Shown here: one piece after another, positions 54,547 through 62,707 of the stretch
Layout: each line of letters starts with the position of its first letter
Numbering within the stretch: position 1 is the stretch's first letter
Source of the DNA: Xanthomonas citri pv. mangiferaeindicae
GTDB taxonomy: Bacteria; Pseudomonadota; Gammaproteobacteria; Xanthomonadales; Xanthomonadaceae
Assembly: GCA_002240395.1 (NCBI GenBank)
Contig: CP016836.1
Location: forward strand, 124,001-188,000
Direction: 5' to 3'
Length of the DNA: 64,000 bases
Notes under the pieces: generated by a model
Databases searched by the model: none
The model's input: the letters and a program-made list of their open reading frames with translations, nothing else
Told to the model about the DNA's origin: nothing
Position numbers and translations under genes: made by a program

Positions 54547-54706
54547 TCAGGGTTCTCCAGGACCAATTCCGGCCTGAGGCGGCACAGACCGGCAATCGTA
54601 GCAAGATTGTATTGCCGCGGGCGAGCGATGTTGCGAGCGAATCGACGGCCGCGATCGCGCCTTCGCATCGCGGTCGACAGCGGCCGGGGACGCCGCCTGG
54701 GGCCGC

Positions 54707-54726
54707 GCACGACACCGGTGTCGTGC
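54707..54726. repeat. Perfect 20-base palindrome
   Basis: GCACGACACC followed directly by its complement GGTGTCGTGC, in the 242-base gap between the response regulator stop and the SRPBCC start. It could be an operator for a dimeric regulator or a structure at the end of the regulator mRNA. No T-tract follows on the minus strand. Confidence 0.5.
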
Positions 54727-54788
54727 AGAGGCTGCCGGAGCGGCCTCGCTACCCCGGCCACCGCGCCGGCCAACCGCGTCCTCCCGGC

Positions 54789-55430
54789 TCAGACCAGTTG
54801 CAGCTCGAAGGCCTTGAGCACGGCGCGGGTGCGGTCGCGCACGCCGAGTTTGGACAGAATATTGGAGACGTGGTTCTTGATCGTGCCTTCGGCCACGCCC
54901 AGCGAATTGGCGATCTCCTTGTTGGAGAAGCCGCCGGCCATCAGCCGCAGGATCTCGGTCTCGCGGTCGGTCAGTGGGTCGGGCCGATCGAGACTGACGA
55001 ACTCGTTGCGCATCTGCTCCAGGCCGGTCAGCAGACGCTGGGTCACCGCCGGCTGCACCAGCGAGCCGCCGTCGGCGACCGTACGGATCGCGCCGACCAG
55101 TTGCTCGAGCGACACGTCTTTGAGCAGGTAGCCCTTCGCGCCGGCCTTCAGGCCGGCCAGCACCAGTTGGTCGTCGTCGAAGGTGGTCAGGATGATCGTC
55201 GGCGGCAGCGCGTCGGCGCGCGCCAGCGACTGCAGCGCCTCGAGCCCGGACATCGCCGGCATGCGCATGTCCATCAGCACCACGTCGGGCTTGAGGCCGG
55301 GGATCAGGTCGACCGCCTGGCGGCCATCGGCGGCCTCGCCGACGACCTCGATGCCGCCGTCGAGCGCGAGCAGCGAGCGGATGCCCTGGCGGACAAGGGT
55401 CTGGTCGTCGACCAGGCAGACTCGGATCAT
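54789..55430 (-). CDS. LuxR-family response regulator (DesR/ComA type)
   Basis: 213 residues from ATG 55430 with an excellent GGGAGG site. Receiver domain: VCLVDDQTLVRQG, phospho-acceptor Asp in VVLMDMRMPAMSG (about residue 53), ILTTFDDD, and Lys in GAKGYLLKDVSLEQLVGA. The helix-turn-helix output domain reads LTDREIEILRLMAGGFSNKEIAN in its natural spacing followed by VAEGTIKNHVSNILSKLGVRDR. It is 23 bases downstream of the histidine kinase gene and thus its partner. Kinases of the HisKA_3 class pair with exactly this regulator type. Target genes are unknown. Confidence 0.93.
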   Translation of the reverse strand: MIRVCLVDDQTLVRQGIRSLLALDGGIEVVGEAADGRQAVDLIPGLKPDVVLMDMRMPAMSGLEALQSLARADALPPTIILTTFDDDQLVLAGLKAGAKGYLLKDVSLEQLVGAIRTVADGGSLVQPAVTQRLLTGLEQMRNEFVSLDRPDPLTDRETEILRLMAGGFSNKEIANSLGVAEGTIKNHVSNILSKLGVRDRTRAVLKAFELQLV

Positions 55431-55453
55431 GGGGCCTCCCAACGAATGCGGGC

Positions 55454-56674
55454 TCACGGCGGCGGGGACGTGGCGGTGCGGGGTGCAGCATCGCGCAGGC
55501 GGGCGTCATCCGCCAGCGGCAATTCCAGGCGCAGTACGAAGCCGCTGCCTGGCGCGGTCTCGACCTGCAGGGTGCCGCCATAGGCAGCCAGCCGCTCGCG
55601 CATGCCGGTCAGGCCGTTGCCGGCCCGGGCGACATCGGCGCCGCGGCCGTCGTCGCGGGCATCGAGCCGGATCGCACCGGCGTCCTGCACGTAGCGCAGG
55701 CGCAGCAGACTGGCACCGGAATGGCGCACGGCATTGGTGATGATTTCCTGGGTACAGCGCAGCAGCACGTGCGCGCGCTCAGGGTCGTCGACCAGGAACT
55801 GTTGCGGCATCTGCATGTCGATCCGCAGGCTCGGCACGTTCTCGGCCAGCGGCAGCAAGGTGGCGCGCATATCGATCGCATCGTCGTCGCGCAGCTGGCT
55901 GACTGCCTCGCGCACGTCGCTGAGCAGCAGCTTGGCCAGCGTCTGCGCCTGGCCCACATGCTCCTGCGCCTGCCCGCTGGCCAGATGGCTGGCGATCTCC
56001 AGGTTCAGGCTCAACGCCGTCAGGTGGTGGCCCAGCAGGTCATGCAGTTCGCGCGAGATGCGCGTGCGCTCGTTGACGCGCACGCTCTCGGCCAGCAGCG
56101 CACGGGTCGCGCGCAGCTCGGCGTTGAGCCGGCGCTGCTCTTCCCGGCCTTGACTCTGTTGACGACCTGCCAAACTAGTAAAAAAGACAAAGCCCGTGAC
56201 GCCTAAATAAAGAAGCGTCTGCATAATCGCCTCACCCAGCGACAATCCAACGCCATAAACATAGATCGGAATTAATGCCGCCTCGCAAAATGAGAGAAAA
56301 ACCAACCCCAAAGCAACCGGCATCACCCAAGGCAGCAAAGATGCGGACACCATTAACAAAATGTTCCCCAAACCACTTCCGCTGTAAAAACTCACTGCAC
56401 CAGCGCAAGAATTAAGCAGAACTATCAAAAAATATTCTCTCCCTCCCACGTTAGTTTGCCCAATTGAACGAGCCAGCCACCCATAGCAAACTCCATAGCC
56501 CAACCAAGCGCACCACAACCCCCAAAAATAAAAATCAGCCCCCGGATTAAAAACAAAATCAGATGAAGGGCCGCGATCGTAAGCTAGAAAAATGAGCGGC
56601 ATGACAATGACGCCCCATGTAAATAGCCCCGCATAGCGCAACATCACACCAGGAGAAGCAGAAACGCCCTTCAA
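55454..56674 (-). CDS. DesK/ComP-type sensor histidine kinase with low-GC sensor half
   Basis: 406 residues from a TTG at 56674 (GGGGAT site upstream; ATG 56644 is an alternative). The N-terminal half has about six membrane helices (to about residue 168) and no periplasmic sensor domain. A short coiled linker (QGREEQRRLNAELRATRALL) leads to the HisKA_3 dimerisation domain with phospho-acceptor His in RISRELHDLLGHHLTAL (about residue 213), and an ATPase domain (ITNAVRHSGAS, DARDDGRG, GLTGMRERLAAYGG). The region coding the membrane half (56160-56674) is about 45% G+C with many AT-rich codons. The catalytic half is as GC-rich as the rest of the window. It lies upstream of its regulator. Confidence 0.9.
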   Translation of the reverse strand: MKGVSASPGVMLRYAGLFTWGVIVMPLIFLAYDRGPSSDFVFNPGADFYFWGLWCAWLGYGVCYGWLARSIGQTNVGGREYFLIVLLNSCAGAVSFYSGSGLGNILLMVSASLLPWVMPVALGLVFLSFCEAALIPIYVYGVGLSLGEAIMQTLLYLGVTGFVFFTSLAGRQQSQGREEQRRLNAELRATRALLAESVRVNERTRISRELHDLLGHHLTALSLNLEIASHLASGQAQEHVGQAQTLAKLLLSDVREAVSQLRDDDAIDMRATLLPLAENVPSLRIDMQMPQQFLVDDPERAHVLLRCTQEIITNAVRHSGASLLRLRYVQDAGAIRLDARDDGRGADVARAGNGLTGMRERLAAYGGTLQVETAPGSGFVLRLELPLADDARLRDAAPRTATSPPP

Positions 56675-56727
56675 TTAAGATCCCCAAATCAATTAAAATT
56701 ATTTAAAATAAAATACGCCAAAAAAGC

Positions 56728-56756
56728 AAAAAGGCCTCACAAATGTGAGGCCTTTT
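56728..56756 (-). terminator. Strong terminator between the secreted peptide gene and the kinase
   Basis: AAAAGGCCTCAC and GTGAGGCCTTTT form a 12-bp stem around loop AAAT, followed on the minus strand by TTTTTGCTTTTTT. A stem flanked by A and T runs can stop transcription from both directions. It isolates the upstream small gene from the kinase gene. Confidence 0.88.
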
Positions 56757-56772
56757 CATTAAAATCTAAATA

Positions 56773-57045
56773 TCACTTAAGCCTACACTTCCCGACCGGC
56801 ATCATACCCGTAGAAGCACATATAGCCCGAGGAGTATTAGCTGGCGCCACATTGACTTTGGGAGCAGACTGACTGGAAGAACCCCGAGCACCGTTAGTCG
56901 AAGAGGTCAATGCACGAAAAGCCGAGGCCGACGCTTCACCGCCCCTGGCAGTCGACGGACCGGAAGCACTCTGAGCACTAGCGGCCGAAGACATCAGCGC
57001 ACCAAACGCAAGAACAGCAACTGAGAAGATGGCAGAAGTACGCAC
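56773..57045 (-). CDS. Small secreted protein with C-terminal Cys-X10-Cys
   Basis: 90 residues from a GTG at 57045 (AAAGGA 8 bases upstream; an in-frame ATG 17 codons further up gives an implausible basic N-terminus). A signal peptide (TSAIFSVAVLAFGALMSSAASA, about residues 3-24) is cut before QSASG. The mature part of about 66 residues is Ser/Ala/Gly-rich and ends with two cysteines ten residues apart (CASTGMMPVGKC) plus RLK. No family recognised. G+C is near 55%, lower than neighbouring genes. It is followed by a strong terminator and then the kinase gene. It could be the ligand or an accessory protein of that kinase, but this rests on position and shared base composition only. Confidence 0.6.
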   Translation of the reverse strand: MRTSAIFSVAVLAFGALMSSAASAQSASGPSTARGGEASASAFRALTSSTNGARGSSSQSAPKVNVAPANTPRAICASTGMMPVGKCRLK

Positions 57046-57235
57046 AATGAAGATCCTTTTCTTGAGCCTCAACACGAGGCGCTGTGGTTTTCGCATAAGT
57101 CGCCGAGATGAGTCAAGAGCCGCGCTATCGTACGCCCCCCTCCCCCGGTTCGCCTAACGGCCGACTCATGCGACAATAGATGAAGTCACACAGCTTTTTG
57201 CAACCCAAAGTCGTTTGCACACAATGGAGTCTGGA

Positions 57236-57823
57236 ATGTCGATCGTCGTCCGCGACGTGCATGCGCACGAGCTGGATTCCATCCTCGAACTCAACAACGC
57301 CGCTGGCCCGTCGATCCTGCCTCTGGATGCCGCCCGCCTCCGCCGCCTGTACGACACCGCCGAGTACTTCCGCGTCGCCGAGCGCGACGAGGCCATGGTG
57401 GGCTTTCTGATCGGCTTCGGTTCAGGCAGCGGCCACGACAGCAGCAACTACGCCTGGTTCGGCGCGCACTACCCCGAATTCTTCTACATCGACCGCATCG
57501 TGGTCGCCAGCCGTCGCCGTGGCGGCGGTGTGGGACGGGCGTTCTACGCCGACGTGCAGAGCTACGCCGAGGTCCGCTACCCGCTGCTCACCTGCGAGGT
57601 CTTCGTCGAGCACGACAATGATCCGGTGCGGCTGTTCCATGGCGGCTTCGGCTTCCGCGAGGTCGGCCAGCACGTCATGCCCGGCACCGACCTGCGCGCC
57701 TCGATGCTGGTCAAGGACATGTGCAGCTATCCCTGGGTGCGCGACACCTACGGCGGCCGGCTGCCCGACACCGCATGGCTCAGGCCCCGGCAGCTGCCGG
57801 CCGGCGCAGGGGCGGCCGCCTGA
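57236..57823 (+). CDS. GNAT-family acetyltransferase
   Basis: A 195-residue protein from ATG 57236 (GGAG 6 bases upstream; ATG 57224 also possible). SIVVRDVHAHELDSILELNN opens a GNAT fold, with FFYIDRIVVASRRRGGGVGRAFY as the acetyl-CoA-binding motif A and CEVFVEHDNDPVRLFHGGFGF as motif B. The C-terminal extension (SMLVKDMCSYPWVRDTYGGRLPDTAWL in parts) is specific to a subgroup often annotated simply as GNAT. The substrate is unknown. The stop overlaps the minC start (TGATG), so it is translationally coupled to the min operon. Confidence 0.85.
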   Translation: MSIVVRDVHAHELDSILELNNAAGPSILPLDAARLRRLYDTAEYFRVAERDEAMVGFLIGFGSGSGHDSSNYAWFGAHYPEFFYIDRIVVASRRRGGGVGRAFYADVQSYAEVRYPLLTCEVFVEHDNDPVRLFHGGFGFREVGQHVMPGTDLRASMLVKDMCSYPWVRDTYGGRLPDTAWLRPRQLPAGAGAAA

Positions 57824-58602
57824 TGGCCGGCCAGCTCGCGCCCGCACCCGCGACCGATTTCGAACCGGCCGGCGAACTGAAGATCGGCCAGGTCGGCATT
57901 GCCAATCTGCGCATCCGCACGCTCGACGTCGCCCGGTTGGGCGAGGAGATGCGCAGCCGCGTGACCCGCGCACCCAAGCTGTTCGAGCGGGCGGCGGTGA
58001 TCCTCGACTTCGGCGGCCTGCCCGCGACCCCGGACCCGGCGACCGCGCAGGCGCTGATCGATGCGCTGCGCGAGGCCGGCGCACTGCCGGTCGCGCTGGC
58101 CTGGGGCAGCAGCGACAACGCACTGCTCGCGCAGGCGCTCGGCCTGCCGCTGCTGTCGAAATTCCGCGCCCAGTACGAGAACGCGGACGCCGCCGCCGTG
58201 CCCGCGCCCTCCCCGGCGCGCGCAGCGCCTGCTCCGGCTACCCCACCGCCGGCGCCCGCACAGGCGGCCGCCGAACCGGGACTGATGCAGACCACGGCGG
58301 TGCGCTCGGGCCAGCAGCTCTACGCCCGCAACCGCGACCTGACGGTGATGTCGCAGGTCGGCGCCGGCGCCGAGGTCATCGCCGACGGCTCGATCCATAT
58401 CTACGGCCCACTGCGCGGCCGCGCGCTGGCCGGCGCCCAGGGCAACCGCAATGCCCGCATCTTCTGCCGCAGTTTCCACGCCGAACTGGTGGCCGTGGCG
58501 GGGCAGTACAAGGTGCTGGAAGATATTCCGCGCGAGCTCCACGGCAAGGCCGTCCAGGTCTGGCTGGAGCATGAAGAACTCAAGATCGCCGCACTCGAGT
58601 GA
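57823..58602 (+). CDS. minC: Septum site-determining protein MinC
   Basis: A 259-residue FtsZ antagonist. The N-terminal domain starts ELKIGQVGIANLRIRTLDV and binds FtsZ. A Pro/Ala-rich linker spans about residues 125-155. The C-terminal beta-helix domain has VRSGQQLYARNRDLTVMSQVGAGAEVIADGSIHIYGPLRGRALAG in several consecutive turns, with the RGRALAGAQGN MinD-binding loop. It prevents division at the poles with MinD. It is first in minCDE and overlaps the preceding acetyltransferase gene. Confidence 0.96.
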   Translation: MAGQLAPAPATDFEPAGELKIGQVGIANLRIRTLDVARLGEEMRSRVTRAPKLFERAAVILDFGGLPATPDPATAQALIDALREAGALPVALAWGSSDNALLAQALGLPLLSKFRAQYENADAAAVPAPSPARAAPAPATPPPAPAQAAAEPGLMQTTAVRSGQQLYARNRDLTVMSQVGAGAEVIADGSIHIYGPLRGRALAGAQGNRNARIFCRSFHAELVAVAGQYKVLEDIPRELHGKAVQVWLEHEELKIAALE

Positions 58603-58627
58603 CGGCGGCACACCCAGGAGACGTGTT

Positions 58628-59437
58628 TTGGCTGAAATCATCGTAGTCACATCGGGCAAGGGCGGGGTCGGCAAGACCACCACCAGCGCCAGCATCGCCA
58701 GCGGGCTGGCCCGGCAGGGCAAGCGCACCGCGGTCGTCGACTTCGACGTCGGCCTGCGCAACCTCGACCTGATCATGGGCTGCGAGCGCCGCGTGGTGTA
58801 CGACCTGGTCAACGTCGTCCAGGGCGAGGCCTCGCTCAAGCAGGCGCTGATCAAGGACAAGCGTTTCGACAACCTCTATGTGCTCGCCGCCTCGCAGACC
58901 CGCGACAAGGACGCGCTGACCAAGGAGGGCGTGGAGCGGGTGCTCAAGGAACTCGCCGACGACGGCTTCGACTTCGTGATCTGCGACTCGCCGGCCGGTA
59001 TCGAGAAAGGCGCGTTTCTAGCGATGTACTTCGCCGACCGCGCGATCGTGGTGGTCAATCCCGAGGTCTCCTCGGTGCGCGACTCCGACCGCGTCATCGG
59101 CCTGCTGCAGTCCAAGACCCGCCGCGCCGAGTCGGGCGAGCGCGTGCAGGAACACCTGCTGCTGACCCGTTACAGCCCGGTCCGCGTGGAAAGCGGCGAG
59201 ATGCTGTCGATCGCCGACGTCGAAGAGGTGCTGGGGCTCAAGACCATCGGCGTGATCCCCGAATCGGGCGACGTGCTCAATGCGTCCAACAAGGGTGAGC
59301 CGGTGATCCTCGACGCCCAGTCGATCGCCGGCCAGGCCTACGACGATGCGGTCGCGCGACTGCTCGGCCAGGAGCGTCCGCTGCGCTTCACCACCACGGA
59401 GAAGAAGGGCTTCTTCAGCAAGCTGTTCGGAGGTTGA
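58628..59437 (+). CDS. minD: Septum site-determining ATPase MinD
   Basis: 269 residues from a TTG at 58628 (GGAG 7 bases before), giving the standard MAEIIVVTSGKGGVGKTTTSAS N-terminus with the deviant Walker A (KGGVGKT, about residues 11-17). The switch-like motif is VVDFDVGLRNLDLIMGCERR, the Walker B-like aspartate lies in FVICDSPAGIEKG, and the membrane-targeting amphipathic helix ends the protein (TEKKGFFSKLFGG). It recruits MinC to the membrane and oscillates with MinE. Confidence 0.97.
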   Translation: MAEIIVVTSGKGGVGKTTTSASIASGLARQGKRTAVVDFDVGLRNLDLIMGCERRVVYDLVNVVQGEASLKQALIKDKRFDNLYVLAASQTRDKDALTKEGVERVLKELADDGFDFVICDSPAGIEKGAFLAMYFADRAIVVVNPEVSSVRDSDRVIGLLQSKTRRAESGERVQEHLLLTRYSPVRVESGEMLSIADVEEVLGLKTIGVIPESGDVLNASNKGEPVILDAQSIAGQAYDDAVARLLGQERPLRFTTTEKKGFFSKLFGG

Positions 59438-59439
59438 TG

Positions 59440-59703
59440 ATGGCCCTGTTCGATTTCCTCAAGCCCAAGAAGAACACCGCGACGATTGCCAAGGACCGCT
59501 TGCGCATCATCGTGGCCCAGGAGCGGACCAGCCGCAACGCCCCCGACTATCTGCCGCTGCTGCAGCGCGAATTGCTCGAAGTGATCCGCAAGTACGTCAG
59601 CATCGATGTCGATGCGGTCAAGGTGGACCTGGTCAAGGACGGCGACAACGACGTGCTCGACATCTCGGTCGCCCTGCCCGACGAGCGCATCACCCCGGCC
59701 TGA
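59440..59703 (+). CDS. minE: Cell division topological specificity factor MinE
   Basis: 87 residues from ATG 59440 (three ATG in a row; the last is best spaced from GGAGG). The N-terminal membrane/MinD-binding part is MALFDFLKPKKNTATIAKDRLRIIVAQER in conserved segments, followed by the topological specificity domain (LLQRELLEVIRKYVSID to LDISVALPD). It stimulates the MinD ATPase to drive pole-to-pole oscillation. Two bases separate it from minD. Confidence 0.97.
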   Translation: MALFDFLKPKKNTATIAKDRLRIIVAQERTSRNAPDYLPLLQRELLEVIRKYVSIDVDAVKVDLVKDGDNDVLDISVALPDERITPA

Positions 59704-59709
59704 GCCGAC

Positions 59710-60237
59710 GTGCCCTCGCCCTCCAGCATTTCGGCGACATCCACTGTGCCGCCGCATGCGGTCGCCGCGCCCGTGCTGTGCCTGGCCGACATCGGCTTCG
59801 AGGCGCCGACGGCGCTGTTGCGGCGCTACGGGCTGCAGTTGCATCGCATCGCCCCGGGGCTGCCGATTCCCGGCAGTTACTGGGGCGAGAGCGAGGCCGG
59901 CATCATCGGCTGCGACGTGCATGCGCGCGACGACACGCCGGTGCATTCGCTGTTGCACGAGGCCTGCCATCTGATCGTGCTGCCGCCCGAGCGCCGGGCG
60001 GCGGTGCACACCGACGCCACCGACTCGGTCGAGGAGGAGGACGCGACCTGCTATCTGCAGATCGTGCTCGCGCAGGCGCTGCCGGGCGTGGGCAGCGCGC
60101 GCCTGATGGCCGACATGGATGCCTGGGGTTACACCTTCCGGCTGGGCTCGGCGCAGGCCTGGTTCGAGCACGATGCCGAAGATGCGCGTGCGTGGCTGAT
60201 CGCGCGCAGCCTGTTGCCGGCGCCCGTTTCCGACTGA
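59710..60237 (+). CDS. Putative zincin-like protein with HExxH-type motif
   Basis: 175 residues from a GTG at 59710, six bases after the minE stop. The central segment HSLLHEACHLIVLPPERR contains H-E-A-C-H, a metalloprotease-type helix motif. DATDSVEEEDATCYLQIVLAQ follows about 30 residues later and could supply a third ligand. An upstream GLPIPGSYWGESEAGIIG block and a C-terminal WGYTFRLGSAQAWFEHD complete a compact domain. There is no signal peptide or membrane helix. I have seen similar uncharacterised proteins in Xanthomonadaceae but know no function. Its coupling to minCDE suggests co-expression. Confidence 0.7.
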   Translation: MPSPSSISATSTVPPHAVAAPVLCLADIGFEAPTALLRRYGLQLHRIAPGLPIPGSYWGESEAGIIGCDVHARDDTPVHSLLHEACHLIVLPPERRAAVHTDATDSVEEEDATCYLQIVLAQALPGVGSARLMADMDAWGYTFRLGSAQAWFEHDAEDARAWLIARSLLPAPVSD

Positions 60238-60370
60238 ATACGGGCGTGGGTGCGGTACCGCATCGCCTCGTCGCTGGACGCCGCCCCCAGCCACCGGCCG
60301 CAGGCCCTCACTTGCGGCGCTGCAACCGGCGCACTAGCCTCCCGGTTCCTTCTGTACACCGGATGTCGCC

Positions 60371-62371
60371 GTGACCCATCGCCACGCCCTGCTCGCCCTC
60401 GCGGTCGCCGCGAGCCTGACGCTCGCCGGCTGCAACCGCTCGGCCTCGCCCGATGCCACGACGCCGGCCGCATCCACGGCGCCCGAGGGCGAGACGGCCG
60501 ACCAGTTCATCGCGCGCGTGAACGACGAGATGCGCACACTGATGCCCGAACTGACCGCCTCGCAGTGGCTGTCGGCGACCTATATCAACGACGACAGCCA
60601 GTTGCTGGCGGCCAAGTACAACGAGCGCTACCTCGCCCAGCTCAACAGCTGGATCGAACAATCGCGCAAGTTCGAAGGCCAGCAGATGTCGCCCGAGACC
60701 GCCCGCGCCATCAACCTGCTCAAGCTTGGCGCTTCGATGCCGCCGCCGCGCAATCCCCAACACCTGGCCGAACTGACCAAGATCGCCTCGAAGATGGAAG
60801 GCACCTACGGCGCCGGCCAGTACTGCACCGGCGAAGGCGAGGCGCGCAGCTGCCGCCAGCTCGGTCAGCTCGAGGACGTGCTGCGCAGCAGCCGCGACTA
60901 CGACGCGCAGCTCGACGCCTGGCAGGGCTGGCACACGATCGCCCAGCCGATGCGCGGCGATTACACGCGCTTCGTCGAGCTGGTCAACGAAGGCGCGCGC
61001 GACCTGGGCTTTGCCGATGCCGGCGAGGCCTGGCGCTCGGGCTACGACATGCCGCCGGCCGAACTGGCCGCCGAGACCGATCGCCTGTGGGGCCAGGTCA
61101 AGCCGCTGTACGAACAGCTGCACTGCTACGCGCGCGGGCGGCTGGAAGCGCGCTATCCCGGTCGCGGCACGGTCGAGGGCGGGCTGCTGCCCGCCCACCT
61201 GATGGGCAACATGTGGCAGCAGGACTGGAGCAACCTGTGGGACGTGCTGCAGCCCTACCCCAACGCCGGCGACCTCGACATCACCGGCGCGTTGGAGAAG
61301 AACTACCAGGTGCTGCTCAACGAGCGGATGGTCAAGGAGAACGCGCTGATCGATTCCGACCGTCGCGCCGACATCGCCCACGCCGCGCAGACCGACAACG
61401 CCAAACGCATGAACGAGCGCGCGCAGGACTTCTACGTCTCGCTCGGCATGCCCAAGCTGCCCGACAGCTACTGGGCCAAGACGCAGTTCATCAAACCGCG
61501 CGACCGCGACGTGGTCTGCCACGCCAGCGCCTGGGACATGGGCGGCAAGATCGACGGCCAGCCGGACGTGCGCACCAAGATGTGCACCAAGCCGAACGAG
61601 GAAGACTTCACGACGATCTACCACGAGCTCGGCCACGTCTATTACTACCTCGCCTACAACGGCCGACCGCCGCTGTTCCAGAGCGGCGCGCACGACGGCT
61701 TCCACGAAGCGATCGGCGACACGATCGTGCTGGCGATGACGCCCAAGTATCTGCAGTCGATCGGCCTGGTCGGCGAGCAGCAGCAGTCGCAGGAATCGCT
61801 GGTCAATTCGCAGATGCGCATGGCGCTGGCGAAGGTGTCGTTCCTGCCGTTCGGGCTGATGATCGACCGCTGGCGCTGGGGCGTGTTCGACGGTTCGATC
61901 ACGCCGGACAACTACAACGCCGCATGGTGGTCGCTCAAGGCGCAGTACCAGGGCGTGGCACCGGCGACGCCGCGCGGCGAGGCGTTCTTCGATGCCGGCG
62001 CCAAGTACCACGTGCCGGGCAACACGCCCTACACGCGCTACTTCCTCTCGCACGTGCTGCAGTTCCAGTTCTACAAGGCGCTGTGCGATGCGTCGGGTCA
62101 CACCGGTCCGCTGTACGAGTGCAGTTTCTACGGCAACAAGGCGGCCGGCGAGAAGTTCTGGGCGATGCTCGAGAAGGGCAACAGCCAGCCCTGGCAGCAG
62201 ACGCTCAAGGAACTGACCGGCGGCGAGACGATGGACGCTGCACCGGTGCTCGAGTATTTCGCTCCGTTGCAGACTTGGCTCCAGCAGCAGAACGAAGGCC
62301 GCAACTGCGGCTGGAGCGCACCAGCCGCCGCGCAGTCGCCAGCGCCGGCCGCGACGCCTGTACGGGGCTAA
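60371..62371 (+). CDS. M2-family peptidyl-dipeptidase (bacterial ACE-like)
   Basis: A 666-residue lipoprotein from a GTG at 60371. A signal sequence ends in a lipobox (LTLAGC, Cys about residue 21). The zinc-binding HExxH motif sits in TIYHELGHVYYYLAY (about residue 420), with the third ligand in GFHEAIGDTI (Glu about 28 residues later). Other ACE-like blocks are DRDVVCHASAWDM, TKPNEEDF and the C-terminal HVLQFQFYKALCDASGH. Length and blocks match M2 enzymes such as Xanthomonas ACE, which remove C-terminal dipeptides in the periplasm. Confidence 0.94.
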   Translation: MTHRHALLALAVAASLTLAGCNRSASPDATTPAASTAPEGETADQFIARVNDEMRTLMPELTASQWLSATYINDDSQLLAAKYNERYLAQLNSWIEQSRKFEGQQMSPETARAINLLKLGASMPPPRNPQHLAELTKIASKMEGTYGAGQYCTGEGEARSCRQLGQLEDVLRSSRDYDAQLDAWQGWHTIAQPMRGDYTRFVELVNEGARDLGFADAGEAWRSGYDMPPAELAAETDRLWGQVKPLYEQLHCYARGRLEARYPGRGTVEGGLLPAHLMGNMWQQDWSNLWDVLQPYPNAGDLDITGALEKNYQVLLNERMVKENALIDSDRRADIAHAAQTDNAKRMNERAQDFYVSLGMPKLPDSYWAKTQFIKPRDRDVVCHASAWDMGGKIDGQPDVRTKMCTKPNEEDFTTIYHELGHVYYYLAYNGRPPLFQSGAHDGFHEAIGDTIVLAMTPKYLQSIGLVGEQQQSQESLVNSQMRMALAKVSFLPFGLMIDRWRWGVFDGSITPDNYNAAWWSLKAQYQGVAPATPRGEAFFDAGAKYHVPGNTPYTRYFLSHVLQFQFYKALCDASGHTGPLYECSFYGNKAAGEKFWAMLEKGNSQPWQQTLKELTGGETMDAAPVLEYFAPLQTWLQQQNEGRNCGWSAPAAAQSPAPAATPVRG

Positions 62372-62707
62372 GCGGCCTACACCGGCGACGTTGCGCCTAG
62401 CCGAAGCCTGGTGGCAGACGCCGCGACAGCGGACTGACGGCCGGTGGCCGCGTCGAGCGCGCCATGGGTGAGCCCGCTCTGTCTGCGCGGCATGCCGCGC
62501 GAGCGTGCGAACGCCCGGCGCGCTGCGCCGGGCCGGACCGATCCGCGACGCGGAGCGGCGCGCGCCCGAGTCAGGACAGGATGTCCTGCCGAGGGAAGAG
62601 CGGCTTCCGGCTGGCAGGCCGCTGCCTCTACGAAGTGGAACTCATATCCCGCGCTTATCAAAAGCGTCAGGACATATCTCTCTCCGCTGCTCGACCGTGA
62701 AAGCCCG
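62372..62707. repeat. Intergenic region with clustered hairpins
   Basis: 336 bases between convergent genes, with no credible gene. It holds a perfect 16-base palindrome (GCGCGGCATGCCGCGC, 62485-62500), a 9-bp stem GCCCGGCGC-GCT-GCGCCGGGC (62513-62533), and a CAGGACA/TGTCCTG repeat with a 3-base spacer (62572-62588). AGCGGC/GCCGCT segments follow. The density suggests a palindromic repeat array or a combined terminator. Its copies elsewhere cannot be checked from this window. Confidence 0.4.
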
